Virus record (IMG/VR): IMGVR_UViG_3300023235_000008
Location: 124,001 to 188,000 of that record
Direction: 5' to 3' (one strand)
DNA from: a virus
DNA: 64,000 nt
Shown: one piece after another, positions 7,568 through 16,024 of the stretch
Numbering within the stretch: the stretch's first letter is position 1
Layout of the letters: each line of letters starts with the position of its first letter
Notes under the pieces: model-generated
What the model was told of the DNA's origin: nothing
What the model saw: the letters and a program-made list of their open reading frames with translations, nothing else
Database searches by the model: none
Made by a program: the position numbers and the translations under genes

Positions 7568-8013
7568 AGATTTTGATTATGGGTCTTGCTGGAACAGGCA
7601 AGACAACACTAGGACGCCGCCTACAAGAAAAACTAAAGGCAGCATATTTTAACGCAGACGAAGTTCGCACAATGTTTAACGATTGGGAGTTCAGCCCAAA
7701 GGCACGGGATCGCCAAGCAACACGCATGGCTGCATTAGCCACCATTGCAGAGAATGATTATGTGATTGCAGACTTTATTTGTCCTACTAAAAACACACGT
7801 GATCTTTTTGATCCTGATTATATCGTGTGGATGAATACTGAAAAAGAATCCAACTCAGCAAATGGTCCAGCAGCCGCAGGATCAACATTTAAACAAACAG
7901 ATAAAATGTTTGAAGCACCTACCGATTATGACGTAATGGTTACCGAAAAAGATGTTGACAAATGGACAGAGATTGTCTATACTGATGTATTGAATCAACT
8001 ACCGAGGTTCTAA
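7564..8013 (+). CDS. P-loop kinase, adenylylsulfate kinase-like
   Basis: The start is a TTG overlapping the previous stop (TTGA), giving MKILIMGLAGTGKTTLGRRL with a Walker A motif GLAGTGKTT. FNADEVR followed by R..Q..R, and then ADFICP, are typical of APS kinase, which makes PAPS from adenylylsulfate and ATP. The enzyme would supply sulfate donors; a sulfotransferase-like fragment is encoded at 17357. Related phage kinases may act on other substrates, so the substrate is not certain. Confidence 0.75.
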   Translation: MKILIMGLAGTGKTTLGRRLQEKLKAAYFNADEVRTMFNDWEFSPKARDRQATRMAALATIAENDYVIADFICPTKNTRDLFDPDYIVWMNTEKESNSANGPAAAGSTFKQTDKMFEAPTDYDVMVTEKDVDKWTEIVYTDVLNQLPRF

Positions 8014-8930
8014 TGAAGATATTAATCGTAGGTATGGGCTTTATTGGTCAATATCTCGCCGTACATTTTTTAAAAGAAAATCATACAGTTGATGGTATTG
8101 ATAAAGATAATCGTGACCATAACTTTATTCATCCCTTAAAAGACTATCATAACTTCACTTTCAAAAGGACTTTCAAAAATGATGAAAATATATTTCTCGA
8201 TGAGAATAATCAGCGATATGACGTTATCATTTACACGGCAGCAATGTCGAATGCTCGGGAGTTTGCTATCAACTATTGTCCCGAATATGTATATACTATG
8301 ATGAACGGTCCAAGCGATATCATCGGTTCTCTATATACTGACGAAAAACCACACTTCATTTACCTAAGTTCAAGTATGGTATACGGAAACTTTGGCGAAT
8401 CCAATCCAAATGAAGAAACGTATTGTGCGCCGATTGAACCATACGGCATTACCAAGTTGGCTTCCGAAGGTATTTTAAAACACAAAGCGAAAAGTTATAA
8501 TATTCCACTGTCAATCGTTCGCCCAAGTGCAGTATATGGATTTGGCGATGGCATTGCAGGAATACAGCGGGTAATCGAAACATTTGTTAGCACGGCAAAA
8601 GATGGCGGTGTTTTGACTGTTAAGGGCAACAATAGGCTGGACTTCACATACATTGATGATATAGTAGATGGCATTGATCTTATCGTTAAAAATAAAGAAG
8701 CAGCAACCGATCAAACGTTTAATATAACTGGCGGAAACCCACGTTCATTGCTGGATGCGGCAGCTATCGCAGTTCGTACATATGGCGGCGAGATTGACAT
8801 TCAAGACCACGATGAACTATATCCAGTGCGGGGTGGATTAGATATAACCAAGGCACGTGACCTACTTGGGTATAATCCAAGATTTACACTTGAAAAAGGG
8901 ATTGAAGCGTATGCCAAAAGCATTGATTGA
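8013..8930 (+). CDS. NAD-dependent sugar epimerase/dehydratase (SDR)
   Basis: A Rossmann signature near the N-terminus (GMGFIGQYLA) and the catalytic pattern Ser..Tyr-x-x-x-Lys (YLSSSMVYG, then YGITKLASEG) place it in the extended SDR family that acts on nucleotide sugars. Length (305 aa) is normal. It overlaps the aminotransferase gene downstream and follows a kinase, suggesting a sugar-nucleotide pathway for surface glycans. The exact sugar cannot be read from sequence. Confidence 0.85.
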   Translation: MKILIVGMGFIGQYLAVHFLKENHTVDGIDKDNRDHNFIHPLKDYHNFTFKRTFKNDENIFLDENNQRYDVIIYTAAMSNAREFAINYCPEYVYTMMNGPSDIIGSLYTDEKPHFIYLSSSMVYGNFGESNPNEETYCAPIEPYGITKLASEGILKHKAKSYNIPLSIVRPSAVYGFGDGIAGIQRVIETFVSTAKDGGVLTVKGNNRLDFTYIDDIVDGIDLIVKNKEAATDQTFNITGGNPRSLLDAAAIAVRTYGGEIDIQDHDELYPVRGGLDITKARDLLGYNPRFTLEKGIEAYAKSID

Positions 8931-10023
8931 TGTTCCATTCACTGGAAACAAAATACATTGGGATACACATAAAAACGAGTATCTTCAAGTATTTGATGAA
9001 GTGTTGTCTACAGGCAAGTGGCAAGGCAATGACACCAGCGAAGCCCTTGAGAGTGCCCTAGTATCGATCACAGGGCGTAACCACGCTATCTTAGTAGGTA
9101 GTGGCACCGAAGCATTATATTTGGCTACGAGGGCGCTTGACGATGGTAAACCAGACGTTATCCTTCCAGCATATAGTTTTTCAGCAACAGCATCGGCGGT
9201 AGTTAGGGCTGGTAAGAATCCTGTGTTTATTGACGTGAACTTGTACGGGTTGATGACTCCGCCACGTCCATCACAAATCAATAGCGACACCAGTATTATT
9301 ATGCCAGTACATATGTATGGTAGAAATACACAAGGAAACACTTATAATATCAACACGATTATTGATAATGCCCAAGGGTTTCGTCGCAATCAATACGCAT
9401 TTAAAAATGGCACCATACAATGCCTGAGTTTTGATCCAATGAAAACGCTGCCCGCATTTGGTAGTGCGGGTGCTATACTTTGTGACGATCCTGTGCTGGC
9501 ATTTTTGATTAAAGGTCTGCGAAACAATAGTCCGTATTCACCGTTGCCAAGCCAAAACAGCCAAGTTCCCGCAATCATTTCAGCAGGATTATTAGTATCC
9601 CTTAACAAATATTTCAATGAATGGAATGCACGTAGAGGAACTATTTCAAAAATGTATATTGATCATATTCCCCTTGCGTATCAAGATATGTATCCTGACT
9701 TAACATCATATCACAAGTTTCCTATCTATTCTTCTAATCGTGATGAAATGGCAGAATATTTAAAAGAACGTGGTATTGAAACAAAAGTCCATTACTCCTA
9801 TACCTTGCCAGAACTCGATCAGTTTGGCGGGATGCCAGCAGAAGAAGCGAAAGAAAAGTTTCCTAATGCGTATTTGTTATCACGTAACGAGTTGTCATTG
9901 CCGATTTATCCGCAAATGACGAATGAACAAGTATGGTATGTTATTGAATGCGTCAATGACTTTATGCGGCTAACGATTTCCGAAGATGTTCATCAACCCA
10001 ATCCCATTCGTAACTTAGTTTAA
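8911..10023 (+). CDS. DegT/DnrJ/EryC1-type aminotransferase
   Basis: The ATG at 8911 (MPKALIDVPFTGNKIHW) is chosen over an in-frame codon at 8857 inside the epimerase gene. GSGTEALYLA near residue 65 and the SFDPMK segment near residue 180, with its PLP-binding lysine, are typical of sugar aminotransferases of this family. They transfer an amino group to keto-sugars, here probably the product of the preceding SDR enzyme. The 3' end overlaps the convergent gene by 62 bases. Confidence 0.85.
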   Translation: MPKALIDVPFTGNKIHWDTHKNEYLQVFDEVLSTGKWQGNDTSEALESALVSITGRNHAILVGSGTEALYLATRALDDGKPDVILPAYSFSATASAVVRAGKNPVFIDVNLYGLMTPPRPSQINSDTSIIMPVHMYGRNTQGNTYNINTIIDNAQGFRRNQYAFKNGTIQCLSFDPMKTLPAFGSAGAILCDDPVLAFLIKGLRNNSPYSPLPSQNSQVPAIISAGLLVSLNKYFNEWNARRGTISKMYIDHIPLAYQDMYPDLTSYHKFPIYSSNRDEMAEYLKERGIETKVHYSYTLPELDQFGGMPAEEAKEKFPNAYLLSRNELSLPIYPQMTNEQVWYVIECVNDFMRLTISEDVHQPNPIRNLV

Positions 10024-11290
10024 GCATTTCGGGGTCACCGTTTACTTCATTGTAAAAACGCACGGCTTCCTTTGCACCACTAACACTCATTTCACCGTTT
10101 TCCCCATTGCCAATCGTTGTCCAACAATGCAAACGATATTCTGTTTCTACAGTGTAGTTTGTATCCATTGCTTGCCGTAGTTTCAATGCTTCTCGGAATG
10201 CAGTACGCCAAGTTACTTCAGGTTCGGTATCGAAACGTGCTACACAACTTAACTCTGGAATCACCGCATGTGGGGCGGAAAGGGTAAAGTCAATACCAAT
10301 GGGATTAGGTGGATTCAGAACAAGATCACGATTATAGGCAATAACGCCCATATGCCCGTATTCAAGACCGTTAACTGGATTCTTTGCGTGAAAGATATAA
10401 TGCTTCGGCGCTTGCATATAATCAGGTTGCCAATCAAAATCAAAATCATCATCGATTTCACACTTAGCAAACACCGCAAAAAACCATGCGGTCGATGCAA
10501 GCGAAGCAGCACGTTGATATGCTTCTGTCCGTCCTTTTATTCCATCTATTCGCTGCAATGAGTTTCCACGAACCAATGCCTCTATGCGTAGCTTCTCGTA
10601 GTTTTCATCAGCAATCTTTTCGCCATTAGAAATAAAAACGATATCCAGCATTTCATCGCACTGTATGTTACTGTAACGATAATCGATATGGGGATAATCA
10701 TATATCTGTTCTTTGATTTTACCACGACATTGGCGGGGAACCAATAATACTGACCCGGATTTATTTAATGGATAAACATATTTCGCATCCCATAAAGTAG
10801 GCATTCCTTCGCCAAATCGGTGCGGCATTTCAGTAATAGAACTCACAACTGAATAGTAATCCGTGACTTCGTTGGCTACTGTAACAGGGTCACTCGTGTC
10901 AATACTACTCAATGGAAAACGTGACACGCCGGGATAATGATAATGAACGTCTTTAAACCATTCTAGCTTTTCTAATGGAACATCTTGTGCCAAAAACTCT
11001 CTCACTGGAATAAGAAATGTATCACCTTGTTGTTGTTCGCCCGATGCCCAGCAATGTATTTGGGAAGCTTCCCAAGGTGCGGAACGATAGTTAAAGTCAA
11101 AGAAAGAATAATCACACACAGACGAAACAATCCATACGTAGTCAGTTGTCGCCTTACTCACACAACGACGAATAGTTTCTAAATGTGTTCCAAAATATCG
11201 GGTGTGTGTCGAGTGCATAGGCACACCGTAGTTAAACATATCATTTCGCTGTTCTTGATTGCCAAAATCCATTACGAAAACGTCATACAT
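9962..11290 (-). CDS. Two-domain glycosyltransferase-like protein
   Basis: The C-terminal half (LDIVFISNGEKIADENY, IDGIKGRTEAYQRAA, ASTAWFFAVFAK) matches the pattern of the 304-aa protein at 24139 (DVVYLTFDEPKK, VDGVKG, ETEWFVLIDGDHM). The N-terminal half looks like a second, more divergent copy (YDVFVMDFGNQEQR, VSKATTDYVWIVSSVCDYS). The GT-A type Asp-x-Asp is ambiguous here (ECEIDDDFDFD region), so activity is not certain. It is the last gene of the long minus-strand operon. Confidence 0.6.
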   Translation of the reverse strand: MYDVFVMDFGNQEQRNDMFNYGVPMHSTHTRYFGTHLETIRRCVSKATTDYVWIVSSVCDYSFFDFNYRSAPWEASQIHCWASGEQQQGDTFLIPVREFLAQDVPLEKLEWFKDVHYHYPGVSRFPLSSIDTSDPVTVANEVTDYYSVVSSITEMPHRFGEGMPTLWDAKYVYPLNKSGSVLLVPRQCRGKIKEQIYDYPHIDYRYSNIQCDEMLDIVFISNGEKIADENYEKLRIEALVRGNSLQRIDGIKGRTEAYQRAASLASTAWFFAVFAKCEIDDDFDFDWQPDYMQAPKHYIFHAKNPVNGLEYGHMGVIAYNRDLVLNPPNPIGIDFTLSAPHAVIPELSCVARFDTEPEVTWRTAFREALKLRQAMDTNYTVETEYRLHCWTTIGNGENGEMSVSGAKEAVRFYNEVNGDPEMLKLSYEWDWVDEHLRKSLAA

Positions 11291-12912
11291 TATAATACTC
11301 TTACACCATATTCTTTTTCAAAGCGGTCTGCATCATTTCGATCATTGACCATCGGTTCGCCTCTTATGTTCAATGAAGTATTTAGAAGCATAGGGCATCC
11401 ACCGCTATAAAAATACCATTGCTCTAATAACTGTCTGATACCAGACTTACAATCCTTCGGAACAGTTTGAACTCGTGCAGTGTTATCAACGTGCTGAATG
11501 GCAGGATAATCTGCATAATATTTAGGTTTAAGTTTAGATACGTATTGCATATACTCCGAACTACCGTATGCCATTTCAAAATACTCTTCTGCATATTCTT
11601 CAAGTATGACAGGGGCAAAAGGACGGAACTTCTGTCTGCGTTTGATTTCGTTTACTTTGTCTTTAATATCGATTCCACGTGGGTCTGCAAGCAATGAACG
11701 GTTACCAAGCGCACGTGGTCCGAACTCGGCTCGTCCATTAGCAATGCCCACTATTTTAGTTGACATCAACTCTTTTATAAGGTTAGCCACTGGATATTCA
11801 CCGGGGATATCTGTTCCTAAGAATGGGCTTTCCCATTTAAGCTTTTTACCAAGTGACAATGCAGCTGCGCCCAAACTGGAACCAGCATCGCCGGGATTTG
11901 GCATAATCCACAGATAGTCACACTCACGCTTCTCACCGTTATAAAAAGATCGCAGTTCAATGTCAAGAATGGAAGGATATATACGATTGTTGGCAACACA
12001 GTTTAGCGCAACGCCGCCCATATAAACAAAGTTGGCAGTTTTATACTTGGTAGCTAATACAACAGCATAATCGAATACTCGTCTAATAACACGTTCCACC
12101 ACATACTGACCAGCAGCAGCAATATCTTCAGATGCCATTGCATTTTTAACAATACCATCGGGCATCCCGATGTGAAAGTTATGTTCCGATTTGAAATGAA
12201 AATCATGACCGTGTATGGAAATATCTACCAACTCATCACTGAAAGTTTTATTCCAGTTACTGGGATTTCCGTATGCAGCCATTCCCATCGTAATGTATTC
12301 TTCTTCGTTAGGCTTTAACCCACACGCTTTAGTAATGGCTGAATAATATAATCCTAATGAATGTGGATATTTAACTGAATCAAGTTTAGTATATTTGATT
12401 TCCTGTCTTCCCATATGAAAACGGTCACACTCTGCCAACCAGAATGAAAAACAATCCCATTCGCCAATGGCATCAATCACTACACATATAGCACGGTCAA
12501 ATCCGCTTGTTTGGAAACCTGCGGCGGCATGTGATTTATGATGTGAATAAGTTTTAATTGGAATTTTATCAAAGTCGTTGCCTACATAATCACGTAAGTA
12601 TTTACGTGGACTGAAAGGCATACTGAATAAACTCTTTTCACCCGAATAGATTTGGCGGGTATGTTTAAGCAATGGCTTTTCATACCACGCAATCTCGGTA
12701 ATAGGTTCGTCGGTATACGAACATGCTTCGGCAAGCAACTCCATATTCAAATCGGGGTCGTTCTTTTTGCGTGAATATCGTTCTGCATGTCCTGCAAACA
12801 CGATTTCACCATCTTTGTTTACTACTGATGCAGATGCATCATGATATCCAGCACTAAGCCCTAAAATAGAAATATTTTTCTTCCCATTCTGGTATGTAAT
12901 CTCTGCGATCAA
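11290..12912 (-). CDS. NodU/TobZ-type carbamoyltransferase
   Basis: ILGLSAGYHDASASVV near the N-terminus, a His-rich site HHKSHAAAGF near residue 123, and AEFGPRALGNRSLL in the C-terminal part are hallmarks of this family, which transfers carbamoyl groups to sugars or antibiotics. Length (540 aa) is normal. The apparent start is a TTG at 12912; no ATG lies near, and the reading frame is closed just upstream. It fits a glycan-modification pathway with the neighbouring transferases. Confidence 0.9.
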   Translation of the reverse strand: MIAEITYQNGKKNISILGLSAGYHDASASVVNKDGEIVFAGHAERYSRKKNDPDLNMELLAEACSYTDEPITEIAWYEKPLLKHTRQIYSGEKSLFSMPFSPRKYLRDYVGNDFDKIPIKTYSHHKSHAAAGFQTSGFDRAICVVIDAIGEWDCFSFWLAECDRFHMGRQEIKYTKLDSVKYPHSLGLYYSAITKACGLKPNEEEYITMGMAAYGNPSNWNKTFSDELVDISIHGHDFHFKSEHNFHIGMPDGIVKNAMASEDIAAAGQYVVERVIRRVFDYAVVLATKYKTANFVYMGGVALNCVANNRIYPSILDIELRSFYNGEKRECDYLWIMPNPGDAGSSLGAAALSLGKKLKWESPFLGTDIPGEYPVANLIKELMSTKIVGIANGRAEFGPRALGNRSLLADPRGIDIKDKVNEIKRRQKFRPFAPVILEEYAEEYFEMAYGSSEYMQYVSKLKPKYYADYPAIQHVDNTARVQTVPKDCKSGIRQLLEQWYFYSGGCPMLLNTSLNIRGEPMVNDRNDADRFEKEYGVRVL

Positions 12913-13012
12913 TACCTTTTAATTTATCTTGAAAATCAAGCTGATTGATTGTTTCGGCGGTAACTTCCCGCCCGTACCAAGGCTGTACACAAAATGTGTC
13001 AGAGTTTTTCAT
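12854..13012 (-). CDS. Small protein with a radical-SAM-like N-terminal motif, 52 aa
   Basis: The ATG lies within the last codons of the SGNH gene (14-base overlap), the usual coupling pattern here. It begins MKNSDTFCVQPWYG, recalling the FCxxPW start of the radical SAM proteins (KTFCMLPWVH). It has no CxxxCxxC site. It overlaps the start of the carbamoyltransferase by 59 bases. It could be a remnant or a small independent protein. Confidence 0.45.
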   Translation of the reverse strand: MKNSDTFCVQPWYGREVTAETINQLDFQDKLKGIDRRDYIPEWEEKYFYFRA

Positions 13013-13628
13013 ACAGTTTCTCCGCTACCTTTAAATGTCCTTCTGGTCCGGGATGACCTTTCGGCATAAGCGGGGTTCCATATATCCACTCTACCATGCC
13101 TTCATCTGGCCACCCTAGAAATCGTGTAGTATTAATGTATTCATATTCAGGCAAATCGTATTTCTTTATAAGTTCCTGATTACCGAACCCATTTATCATA
13201 ATATACGGCATATTATAGTTTTCAAGAAAGCTTTGCAATGATATTACTTGCCATATCCATTTAGTAAAAGCAAACTGCTCATCCCACCATACCTTATAAT
13301 ATTCATCTATGAACTTTACACCCTGATTTGTCCAGCGTATGTTGGTCTGCAAAGGACCAGTGTAGTTTTTATAACCGGGCGTATTTACTGGTAAATTCGC
13401 ATGAAGTTCAAGTCTATTTGTCTCCGACCATTGGACAACTACCATATCTGGCTTATATATCAAACATTGTTCCATTGTCGTGCGTTGAATATAATCATTG
13501 CTCGCTCCCATCATTCCAGCATTGATGACTGCTTGTTTCATCATTAGACCAAGCTGCGATGGATAAGATTGGTGGCGATATTCAAGTTCTTCACCATACG
13601 TGAAGCTACATCCTGTGCATAAAATCAT
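12999..13628 (-). CDS. SGNH/GDSL-type hydrolase-like protein
   Basis: The N-terminus MILCTGCSFTYGEEL has the Gly-x-Ser block-I pattern of SGNH hydrolases, followed by GMMGASNDYI (block II Gly/Asn) and a C-terminal GHPGPEGH with a His that could be catalytic. The family removes or adds acyl groups on sugars and lipids. Length (209 aa) is normal. It starts with an ATGA overlap with a 33-aa gene. Catalytic assignment is inferred from motifs. Confidence 0.65.
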   Translation of the reverse strand: MILCTGCSFTYGEELEYRHQSYPSQLGLMMKQAVINAGMMGASNDYIQRTTMEQCLIYKPDMVVVQWSETNRLELHANLPVNTPGYKNYTGPLQTNIRWTNQGVKFIDEYYKVWWDEQFAFTKWIWQVISLQSFLENYNMPYIMINGFGNQELIKKYDLPEYEYINTTRFLGWPDEGMVEWIYGTPLMPKGHPGPEGHLKVAEKLYEKL

Positions 13629-13726
13629 TTATACAGGAAAGGATCACGACGTTTAAGCTCTTTTAAACGTTTACGATATCTGATTTCAAGCTTGATTTTA
13701 TTCCAAAGGTTTTTAAAAATGTTCAT
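13625..13726 (-). CDS. Tiny basic protein, 33 aa
   Basis: ATG at 13726 (or 13729), stop overlapping the next ATG. The product MNIFKNLWNKIKLEIRYRKR, ending RDPFLYK, is highly basic and helical. I recall similar tiny proteins ending RDPF(I/L)YK in marine genomes, without known function. Confidence 0.6.
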   Translation of the reverse strand: MNIFKNLWNKIKLEIRYRKRLKELKRRDPFLYK

Positions 13727-13733
13727 CATATAT

Positions 13734-14741
13734 TTATTCCCAAGTATAATCGTATATATATTCTTTATCATCTACCGCAATCTTGTATACATCAAAATGA
13801 TTACCAATAGTATTCCATAAATCTTCAGGAGTTCCGCTATAATCTATTTTAGCGATAGGAAGATATCCTAAACTTAGTTTTGGGTCAGTATAAGATAAAT
13901 TGTTTTGTAGTATCCAAGATTTAAATCTATCAATTTCGCCAGTATGCCATTCGTGTTGTCCATAACGTACGTCACGACCAAATTCAATATCAAATTCACC
14001 TGAATAATATTCCAGTTGCGTGATAGCATCACATACCGTTTTGGTAAGTTCGGGGGCTTCTTCATCACGCCATACTTCAAATAATGTCTTGCCAATTTGT
14101 GCCCAATGCATATAAACATATCCAAATTTACGGTCGTAACCATTTTGAACAAATAACTTTCGGTGTTCATCGGTTAATTTATATCTTGGTGCATTTTTAA
14201 ACGATGTAATTTGGCTTGGTCTTATCCATTCGGGGCTTCTAATAGCTTTGCGTTGCGACAATACCAGACTTTCTACTTCATGACATAATAAATTTAATTG
14301 CTGTATAGCCCGTTTTGTTTTTTCTTGTGCTTCATTATATAACGGACTTATTTTACCCACTGTTCCTTGTAGGATTTCAAAATGATTATGTAAGCGATTC
14401 ATAATAAGATGTTTAATCGTAAGACCGAGCATCCATTCGCCCAACGGATACCCGTCATTAAAACGCACGGTGTCGGGCGTAAAGTAATCTTCGATTACAT
14501 AATCAATTGGATCGTTATTGATTGTTTGTATATGTGTGTTAAGCTCGTTACATAGATAATCCAAATCACGTGGCGTATTTGGGAATCCATGAAAACAAAA
14601 CCCTTTTTCAATACGATTCTTGTTTATCAATAGTTCTTTTAATGCGTGTTTCCAATCATGTGCCAATGGATTGTCCAATATAACAATAGGGAATGTTACT
14701 GTATTGCCATTGGATATATTCCTGTATGTTATTTCAATCAT
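13734..14741 (-). CDS. Unidentified protein, 335 aa
   Basis: The ATG at 14741 overlaps the previous TGA (ATGA); an in-frame ATG at 14756 is also possible. The sequence is His- and Trp-rich (FGRDVRYGQHEWHTGEID) with no catalytic signature I recognise. It sits between FW-box genes and the SGNH gene in the accessory operon, so it may act on the same product. Confidence 0.7.
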   Translation of the reverse strand: MIEITYRNISNGNTVTFPIVILDNPLAHDWKHALKELLINKNRIEKGFCFHGFPNTPRDLDYLCNELNTHIQTINNDPIDYVIEDYFTPDTVRFNDGYPLGEWMLGLTIKHLIMNRLHNHFEILQGTVGKISPLYNEAQEKTKRAIQQLNLLCHEVESLVLSQRKAIRSPEWIRPSQITSFKNAPRYKLTDEHRKLFVQNGYDRKFGYVYMHWAQIGKTLFEVWRDEEAPELTKTVCDAITQLEYYSGEFDIEFGRDVRYGQHEWHTGEIDRFKSWILQNNLSYTDPKLSLGYLPIAKIDYSGTPEDLWNTIGNHFDVYKIAVDDKEYIYDYTWE

Positions 14742-15049
14742 TTCTTCCATATCCATTTATCAGGTATTTCAGTTGCGCCATCTATCGGCGCTGGTTTATG
14801 GACTTTGCCAAACAATATCGGCGGCATAGCTGGATATTCTGCACCCCGCACCATTCCTGCGCAACGATAACCAAAACTTATGATATGTGGGCCTGCGTTT
14901 AACCCAACGCTTGAACCGTAGTAGTTATAATCTATCTTCGCAAATCGACAAGTTCGCTGCATATCGTCACGGGCACAGTTTTCGCACGTCCGATCCTTCA
15001 ACTCTGGTTGGGATAACATATCCCAAAACTCTTTTTTATTCTTTTTCAT
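14738..15049 (-). CDS. FW-box Cys-rich protein, 103 aa
   Basis: It begins MKKNKKEFWDMLSQPELKDR, matching the box shared by about 20 small proteins here, then CENC and two further Cys, and ends DKWIWKK, the W-x-W end of the Cys-rich subfamily. The Cys spacing suggests a metal-binding fold. Its start contains the stop of the upstream gene. Confidence 0.65.
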   Translation of the reverse strand: MKKNKKEFWDMLSQPELKDRTCENCARDDMQRTCRFAKIDYNYYGSSVGLNAGPHIISFGYRCAGMVRGAEYPAMPPILFGKVHKPAPIDGATEIPDKWIWKK

Positions 15050-15596
15050 TAATCATATTAATACCTAAGATGGCTTGACCTCTTGCATCAGTTAATGCAG
15101 TGTGATCGTGTGGAAACTTTTCAAACCAATTCTTTGGGTAATTCCTCTTTGCACTTTTTCTATAATCTAGACCTAATTTACCCGCTGCATAGCTTTTTAG
15201 ATCAAGTCCAGAAAAACCACACGGGTCTTCGCCAGCATACTTTATCAAATACCAATGATGAAACATAAAATCAAAACACGCTGGATACCCCATAAAAATA
15301 GGACGCTTTGGTAATACTTTTAAAAACTCCAAATACAGCTTCATACCACCTTCTGGCGATACGATGTTATGTCGGTGATGCGCCCACGCCTCTGGTTGTG
15401 TATCATTCAAGAACCACTCAAATGTTCCATCTTCACTTTCAATAGCAGGACCATCTTCTCTATGTCGTTCGCCATTCAAGTACCAAACTTTGGTGCCAGA
15501 TGTATATTCAATAGCAGGACCATCTTCTCTATGTAGTTCGCCATTCAAGAACCATTGTTTGTTACCATTTGCATCGGTATGAATTCCATTTTTCAT
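15036..15596 (-). CDS. YwqK-type repeat protein fused to a 3'-5' exonuclease-like C-terminus
   Basis: Residues 1-60 contain repeats of the kind WFLNGELHREDGPAIEY (MORN/YwqK type). The C-terminal part (FMGYPACFDFMFHHWYLIKY, then HTALTDARGQA) matches the second and third motifs of DEDDh exonucleases such as RNase T or RNase AS. The first motif (Asp-x-Glu) is missing; the repeats stand in its place. It is therefore probably not a working nuclease, or has a new role. It is coupled by ATGA to an upstream repeat protein. Confidence 0.6.
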   Translation of the reverse strand: MKNGIHTDANGNKQWFLNGELHREDGPAIEYTSGTKVWYLNGERHREDGPAIESEDGTFEWFLNDTQPEAWAHHRHNIVSPEGGMKLYLEFLKVLPKRPIFMGYPACFDFMFHHWYLIKYAGEDPCGFSGLDLKSYAAGKLGLDYRKSAKRNYPKNWFEKFPHDHTALTDARGQAILGINMINEKE

Positions 15597-15802
15597 GATT
15601 TTAACTTCCACCAGAACTGTTGTTCTTTAGTTAGCACATCTTCCATTTTTACTTTATTGTCATTCAAGTACCAATATTTGTCGCCATCTGCATATTCAAT
15701 CGCAGGACCATCTTCGCGATGTCGTTCGCCATTCATGTACCAATGTTTGTCGCCATCTGCATCGGTATGCATCCCATCTGTTCTCATGATTTCAAATCTC
15801 AT
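15593..15802 (-). CDS. YwqK/MORN-type repeat protein, 69 aa
   Basis: Two repeats of the type HWYMNGERHREDGPAIEYAD are followed by a tail ending LTKEQQFWWKLKS, which again contains an FW-like segment. Similar repeats occur in the next gene. In bacteria such repeats are found in immunity proteins and in phage proteins; the role here is unknown. The start ATG overlaps the stop of the frameshifted gene upstream. Confidence 0.6.
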   Translation of the reverse strand: MRFEIMRTDGMHTDADGDKHWYMNGERHREDGPAIEYADGDKYWYLNDNKVKMEDVLTKEQQFWWKLKS

Positions 15803-16024
15803 CTATTGGTTTCCACATGGGTAGTGATAATCCCGCTCGGTTCGCATATAGAGGATCGTGTCCGGGATTTTCTATACGAAAATAGCAAGTAGCAGTTCTT
15901 TTATTACTCACATGATAGGGTTCACCACATAGCGCGGCATGATACATGCGCAATTATCACAAGTTCTATCCAATACAGGAATAGACTTTAATGCTTCCCA
16001 AAACTGTTCTTTATTTAATGTCAT
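15792..16024 (-). pseudogene. FW-box Cys-rich gene broken by a frameshift
   Basis: From the ATG at 16024 the frame reads MTLNKEQFWEALKSIPVLDR and TCDNC, then stops early at 15908. Another frame, open from about 15947 to 15792, continues with more Cys (HAALCGEPYHVSN, RTATCYF). One added base near 15948 would join them into one protein of about 76 residues. Its start overlaps the end of the radical SAM gene before it. It may be a real mutation or a base-call error. Confidence 0.55.

Noticed and set aside
10268-10561. A + strand gene within the two-domain transferase region
   Set aside because: It is opposite a long, protein-like minus-strand gene and its composition is not protein-like.
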